Below, piece after piece: positions 61,200 to 64,000 of a DNA stretch of 64,000 bases. The DNA is from Streptomyces sp. SN-593 (lineage in GTDB: Bacteria; Actinomycetota; Actinomycetes; Streptomycetales; Streptomycetaceae). Position numbers and translations under genes: made by a program. How positions within the stretch are numbered: position 1 is the stretch's first letter; each line of letters starts with the position of its first letter. The stretch covers positions 620,001 through 684,000 of the forward strand of contig NZ_AP018365.1 in assembly GCF_016756395.1 (NCBI RefSeq), given 5' to 3'. The notes beneath the pieces were generated by a model that was not told the origin of the DNA, did no database searches, and saw nothing but the letters and a program-made list of their open reading frames with translations.

Positions 61200-62264
61200 G
61201 TGGCTAGCGGGAGCGGAAGCGTGGGCGGCAACGGGAGCGGGAGCAGCACCCGCCCCGCCGGCAAGGCGACGGTCCGGGCGATCGCCGCCGAGGCGGGGGT
61301 GTCGATCGCGACGGTCTCGCGGGTGATGAACGGCCACGTGCGGGTCGCACCCGACACCGAGGGCCGGGTGCGGCGCGCGGTGGCGCGGCTGGGCGCGCAG
61401 GCACCGGCGCGGCGCGGCAGCGCGACCGGCGCGATCTACGTGCGCTGCCCGTACGTGCTCACCGACTACTTCGGGGTGATCGTCTCGTCGGTCGCCGAGA
61501 CGCTGGACCTGCACGGGCGGCGCCTGGTGCTGAGCGCGGGGGACGCGGCGCGGGCCACCCAGGTGCTGCCCGGGCTGCCGGACGACCCGGGCATCGCGGG
61601 CGCGCTGCTGATCGTGCCGCCGGAGCCGGAACGGGAGTTGGAGGCGCTGCGGGCGAAGGACTTCCCGTTCGTGGTGATCGACCCGCGCACCCCGCTGCCC
61701 CGGGACATCGCGTCGGTGTCGGCGGCCAACCTGACCGCGGCCCGCAGCGTCACCGCGCACCTGGTGGAGCTGGGGCACCGCAGGATCGGGGTGATCGGCG
61801 GCCCGGGCGACTGGCTGGCGGGCAGGTCCCGCCTGGCCGGCCACACCTCCGCGCTCGCGGACGCCGGTGTGCTGCCCTCCCCCGAACTGGTCCGCTCGAT
61901 CGAGCCGACCGCCGGGTGGGGCTACGCCGCGGCCTGCGAGCTCCTCGATCTGCCCCAACGCCCCACCGCGCTGGTCGCGTTCAACGACAAGGCGGCGGTG
62001 GGCGCGCTGCGGGCGGCGTACGAGCGGGGGTTGCGGGTGCCGGAGGACCTGTCGATCACCGGGTTCGACGACATCGACCTGAGTCGCAGCACCGTGCCGC
62101 GGCTGACGACCGTCCGCCAACCGCTCGAGGAGATGGGGCGGATGGCGGTCTCGCTGCTGATGCGGCTGCTGGAGCAGCACACCGTGGAGACCCTGCACGT
62201 GGAGCTGGCCACGGAGTTGGTGTTGCGCGGCTCGACGGGCCCGGCGCCGGGGAGCACGGGGTGA
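61200..62264 (+). CDS. LacI-family transcriptional regulator
   Basis: A 354-residue repressor. After a Gly/Ser-rich N-terminus of ~22 residues the HTH is TVRAIAAEAGVSIATVSRVMNG, followed by a sensor domain with DYFGVIVSSVAETLDLHGRRL and ITGFDDIDLS. The GTG at 61200 has GGGAGG nearby. It is translationally coupled to a GNAT gene (GTGA overlap). No sugar gene is adjacent on its own strand, so its target may be distant, or the GNAT. Repeats upstream suggest autoregulation. Confidence 0.92.
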   Translation: MASGSGSVGGNGSGSSTRPAGKATVRAIAAEAGVSIATVSRVMNGHVRVAPDTEGRVRRAVARLGAQAPARRGSATGAIYVRCPYVLTDYFGVIVSSVAETLDLHGRRLVLSAGDAARATQVLPGLPDDPGIAGALLIVPPEPERELEALRAKDFPFVVIDPRTPLPRDIASVSAANLTAARSVTAHLVELGHRRIGVIGGPGDWLAGRSRLAGHTSALADAGVLPSPELVRSIEPTAGWGYAAACELLDLPQRPTALVAFNDKAAVGALRAAYERGLRVPEDLSITGFDDIDLSRSTVPRLTTVRQPLEEMGRMAVSLLMRLLEQHTVETLHVELATELVLRGSTGPAPGSTG

Positions 62265-62827
62265 GCGGGCAGGACGAGGTCGCGCCGGACCTCGGGAGGA
62301 GCCGGGCGGGCCGGGCGGAGGCGCCGCCCGGTGCGCCGGACCGGCCCGCGCTCCAGGTGCTCCGCCCCGGCCACGCCGCCGCGGTGCTCGCCTTCGAACG
62401 GGAGAACCGCGCGTACTTCGCGGCGTCGGTACCCGACCGCGGGGACGCGTTCTTCGCCGAGTTCGACGCCCGGTTCGCGCGGCTGCTCGCCTGGCAGGCC
62501 GACGGCACGGACCACCCGCACGTCCTGGTGGCCCCGGACGGCGAGGTCGTGGGCCGGGTGAACCTCGTCGAGGTCACCCCGCAGCGCTCGGCGGAGCTCG
62601 GCTACCGCATCGCCCGGAAGGCCGCCGGCCGGGGCCTGGCCACCGCCGCGGTGCGCGAGGTCTGCCGGCTCGCCGCGACCGCCTACTCCCTCACCGCGCT
62701 CACCGCCCGCGCGACCCACGACAACCCGGCCTCCCGCACCGTCCTGGAACGTAACGCCTTCCGGCCCGTCGGCCACCTGACCCTGAACGGGAAACCCGCC
62801 ACCCGCTACCACCGCCCCCTCCCCTGA
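62261..62827 (+). CDS. GNAT-family N-acetyltransferase (RimJ-like)
   Basis: A 188-residue acetyltransferase. The acetyl-CoA region reads ELGYRIARKAAGRGLATAAVREVCRLA and the family end is THDNPASRTVLERNAFRPVGHL. The GTG start at 62261 overlaps the LacI stop by four bases (GTGA), and GGGGAGCACG lies just upstream. The N-terminal ~30 residues are Gly/Pro/Arg-rich and variable. Coupling to a LacI regulator is unusual for a GNAT. The acceptor is unknown. Confidence 0.88.
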   Translation: MSGQDEVAPDLGRSRAGRAEAPPGAPDRPALQVLRPGHAAAVLAFERENRAYFAASVPDRGDAFFAEFDARFARLLAWQADGTDHPHVLVAPDGEVVGRVNLVEVTPQRSAELGYRIARKAAGRGLATAAVREVCRLAATAYSLTALTARATHDNPASRTVLERNAFRPVGHLTLNGKPATRYHRPLP

Positions 62828-63011
62828 CCTTCCGCCGCCACGCGCGCGCCGCTCCGGGCACGGATGGCGCCCCCGCAGGACCGCGGGAACGTGGGGCCGG
62901 GCTCCGCGGTCCACGGCCCGGGGCGGCCTCGGGGTCGGGGTCCCGCCCGGATGGAGCAGGGTCGCGCGGACTCGGGGAGCACGCTCCCGGTGCCGTGCAT
63001 AGCTTCGTGGC

Positions 63012-63662
63012 ATGACCTCCATCGACACCGTCATCATCGAGGCGGAGGACCCCGCCGCCGCCGAGACGTTCTACGCGACCGCGTTCGGCCTCGGGGACCG
63101 GCTGCGCGTGCGCGGCTCCGACACCCCGACCAGCGGTTTCCGGGGCTTCACGCTGTCACTCACGGTGGCCCGCCCGGCGACCGTGGACGGCTTCCTGGAC
63201 GCCGCGGTCGACGCGGGCGCCACCGCGGTGAAGCCGGCCGCCAAGTCGTTCTGGGGCTACGGCGGCGTCGTACGGGCCCCCGACGGGACCCTGTGGAAGG
63301 TGGCCACGTCGCAGAAGCGGGACAAGGGTCCGGCCACCCGAGACGTCGACCGGTTCGTGCTGCTGCTGGGCGTGTCGGACATGACGGCGACCAAGGACTT
63401 CTACGTGGCGCACGGGCTGACCGTGGGCAAGAGCTACGGCCGCAAGTACGTCGAGTTCGCGGCGCCGTCCAGCCCCGTGCAGTTCGCGCTCTACGGGCGC
63501 CGTGCCCTCGCCAAGGACGCCGGCGTCGATCCCGAGGGCAGCGGCTCGCACCGTATGGCCGTGGTCGGGGGCGACCGCGGCGCGTTCACCGACCCCGACG
63601 GCTTCGCCTGGGAGGAGCCGGGTGCGGAGCCCGGCGCGGAGCCGGGTGCTCGTCCGGCCTGA
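63012..63662 (+). CDS. glyoxalase/bleomycin-resistance-like protein (two VOC repeats)
   Basis: A 216-residue vicinal-oxygen-chelate protein with two beta-alpha-beta-beta-beta modules (about residues 1-100 and 110-210). The first is VIIEAEDPAAAETFYATAFGL; the second is FVLLLGVSDMTATKDFYVAHGLTVGKSY. It probably acts as a metal-dependent lyase/dioxygenase or as a binding protein. The ATG at 63012 lies 6 bp after TAGCTT, so the transcript may be leaderless. The C-terminal ~15 residues are a PGAEPGAE repeat. It is a single gene. Confidence 0.88.
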   Translation: MTSIDTVIIEAEDPAAAETFYATAFGLGDRLRVRGSDTPTSGFRGFTLSLTVARPATVDGFLDAAVDAGATAVKPAAKSFWGYGGVVRAPDGTLWKVATSQKRDKGPATRDVDRFVLLLGVSDMTATKDFYVAHGLTVGKSYGRKYVEFAAPSSPVQFALYGRRALAKDAGVDPEGSGSHRMAVVGGDRGAFTDPDGFAWEEPGAEPGAEPGARPA

Positions 63663-63775
63663 CCGGGGGTGACCGGGAAGGCGGTGCGCGCACCGCACCG
63701 CGCACCGCTCCCCCGGCCCCGATCACCGGCCGCGCCCGGCCCGCGCACCGCTCGACGGGCGCCCGGGCCCTCGGC

Positions 63776-64000
63776 TCAGGCGCTCTGCGACTGCTCCACC
63801 TCGACGTGCTGCGGGTAGAACGCCACGTGGCCGGCGATCGCGCCGACCGCGGCGTACGGCTCGCGGTAGGTCCACACGGCGTCGGTGATCGTGTCCTCGC
63901 CGGTGACCAGCGAGTAGTAGGACGCGTCGCCCTTGTACGGGCAGTACGTGCTGCTGTCGGTGGGCGCCAGCGCGTCCGCGGCCACGTCGGCCAGCGGGAT
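63776..64000 (-). CDS. DUF427-domain protein, partial
   Basis: The gene runs out of the right window edge; 74 C-terminal residues are visible. The pattern TYCPYKGDASYYSLVTGEDTITDAVWTYREPYAAVGAIAGHVAFYP is the conserved core of the DUF427 fold, a small beta-rich family of unknown function. No start can be given because the 5' end is outside the window. Confidence 0.88.
   Translation of the reverse strand: MPLADVAADALAPTDSSTYCPYKGDASYYSLVTGEDTITDAVWTYREPYAAVGAIAGHVAFYPQHVEVEQSQSA

Noticed and set aside
1..64000. Prophage, integrative element or biosynthetic gene cluster
   Set aside because: No integrase, attachment-site pair beside a tRNA, phage structural gene, transposase, polyketide synthase or NRPS was seen. 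The encapsulin has a phage-like fold but belongs with its DyP cargo.

Overview
This window is chromosomal DNA from a very high-GC actinomycete, most likely Streptomyces or a close relative such as Actinacidiphila or Kitasatospora. The signs are a strong G/C bias at third codon positions, frequent GTG starts, and family combinations typical of streptomycetes: an XRE/DUF5753 regulator beside DUF397, a DUF574 methyltransferase, a SpoIIE-type phosphatase fused to an anti-sigma-like ATPase, CGNR regulators and FemX. No rRNA, tRNA, CRISPR array, transposase or phage gene is visible. It reads as accessory chromosome rich in sugar uptake, small oxidoreductases and one- and two-gene regulatory units.

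Layout. 1-5057: a ribose/galactofuranose-type ABC importer (ATPase cut by the window edge, two permeases), its LacI regulator and aldose 1-epimerase. 4901-8590: a PAP2 phosphatase, a membrane-anchored SGNH hydrolase and a small conserved protein. 8668-13094: an SDR remnant, MarR with an esterase, and a YtrA-type GntR regulator heading an ABC exporter with a perfect 32-bp palindrome upstream. 13170-16801: a GT39-like glycosyltransferase facing a large secreted beta-helix protein. 17170-21533: a His-rich mini-gene, XRE regulator and aldo/keto reductase, divergent from a zinc dehydrogenase and a second aldo/keto reductase. 21493-25553: a CGNR regulator, an MFS exporter carrying an internal 153-bp duplication, a broken DUF985 cupin gene and a phosphoesterase. 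25650-32612: FUSC and DMT membrane proteins, a GNAT, and a LysR/MFS divergent pair. 33259-37222: a KhtTU-like K+/H+ antiporter pair, then a DyP peroxidase with its encapsulin shell. 37501-41300: DUF574 methyltransferase, XRE/DUF397 pair, YjbR protein and a GH16-like protein. 41627-43699: SpoIIE/ATPase signalling protein. 44314-53051: an oligosaccharide ABC importer with GH3 enzyme (xylobiose/cellobiose-type operon), an XRE-cupin regulator and a second GH3. 53147-56165: an SDR/LysR divergent pair and a FemX-like protein. 56226-61071: a sialic-acid-like module (sialidase, aldolase, NanT-like carrier, FadR regulator). 61200-64000: LacI with GNAT, a glyoxalase-like protein, and a DUF427 gene cut by the right edge.

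How the parts work together. Three sugar modules each pair uptake with catabolism and a dedicated regulator. Many divergent gene pairs share a short intergenic region with a strong dyad, giving several testable operators. At least six genes have a TANNNT box only 6-8 bp before the start codon and are probably leaderless. The points most worth a second look are the nested four-arm dyad at 53932-53968, the His-rich mini-gene, the tandem duplication inside the MFS gene, the two-frameshift cupin gene and the sialic-acid-like cluster. No wholly new multi-gene system can be asserted from sequence alone.
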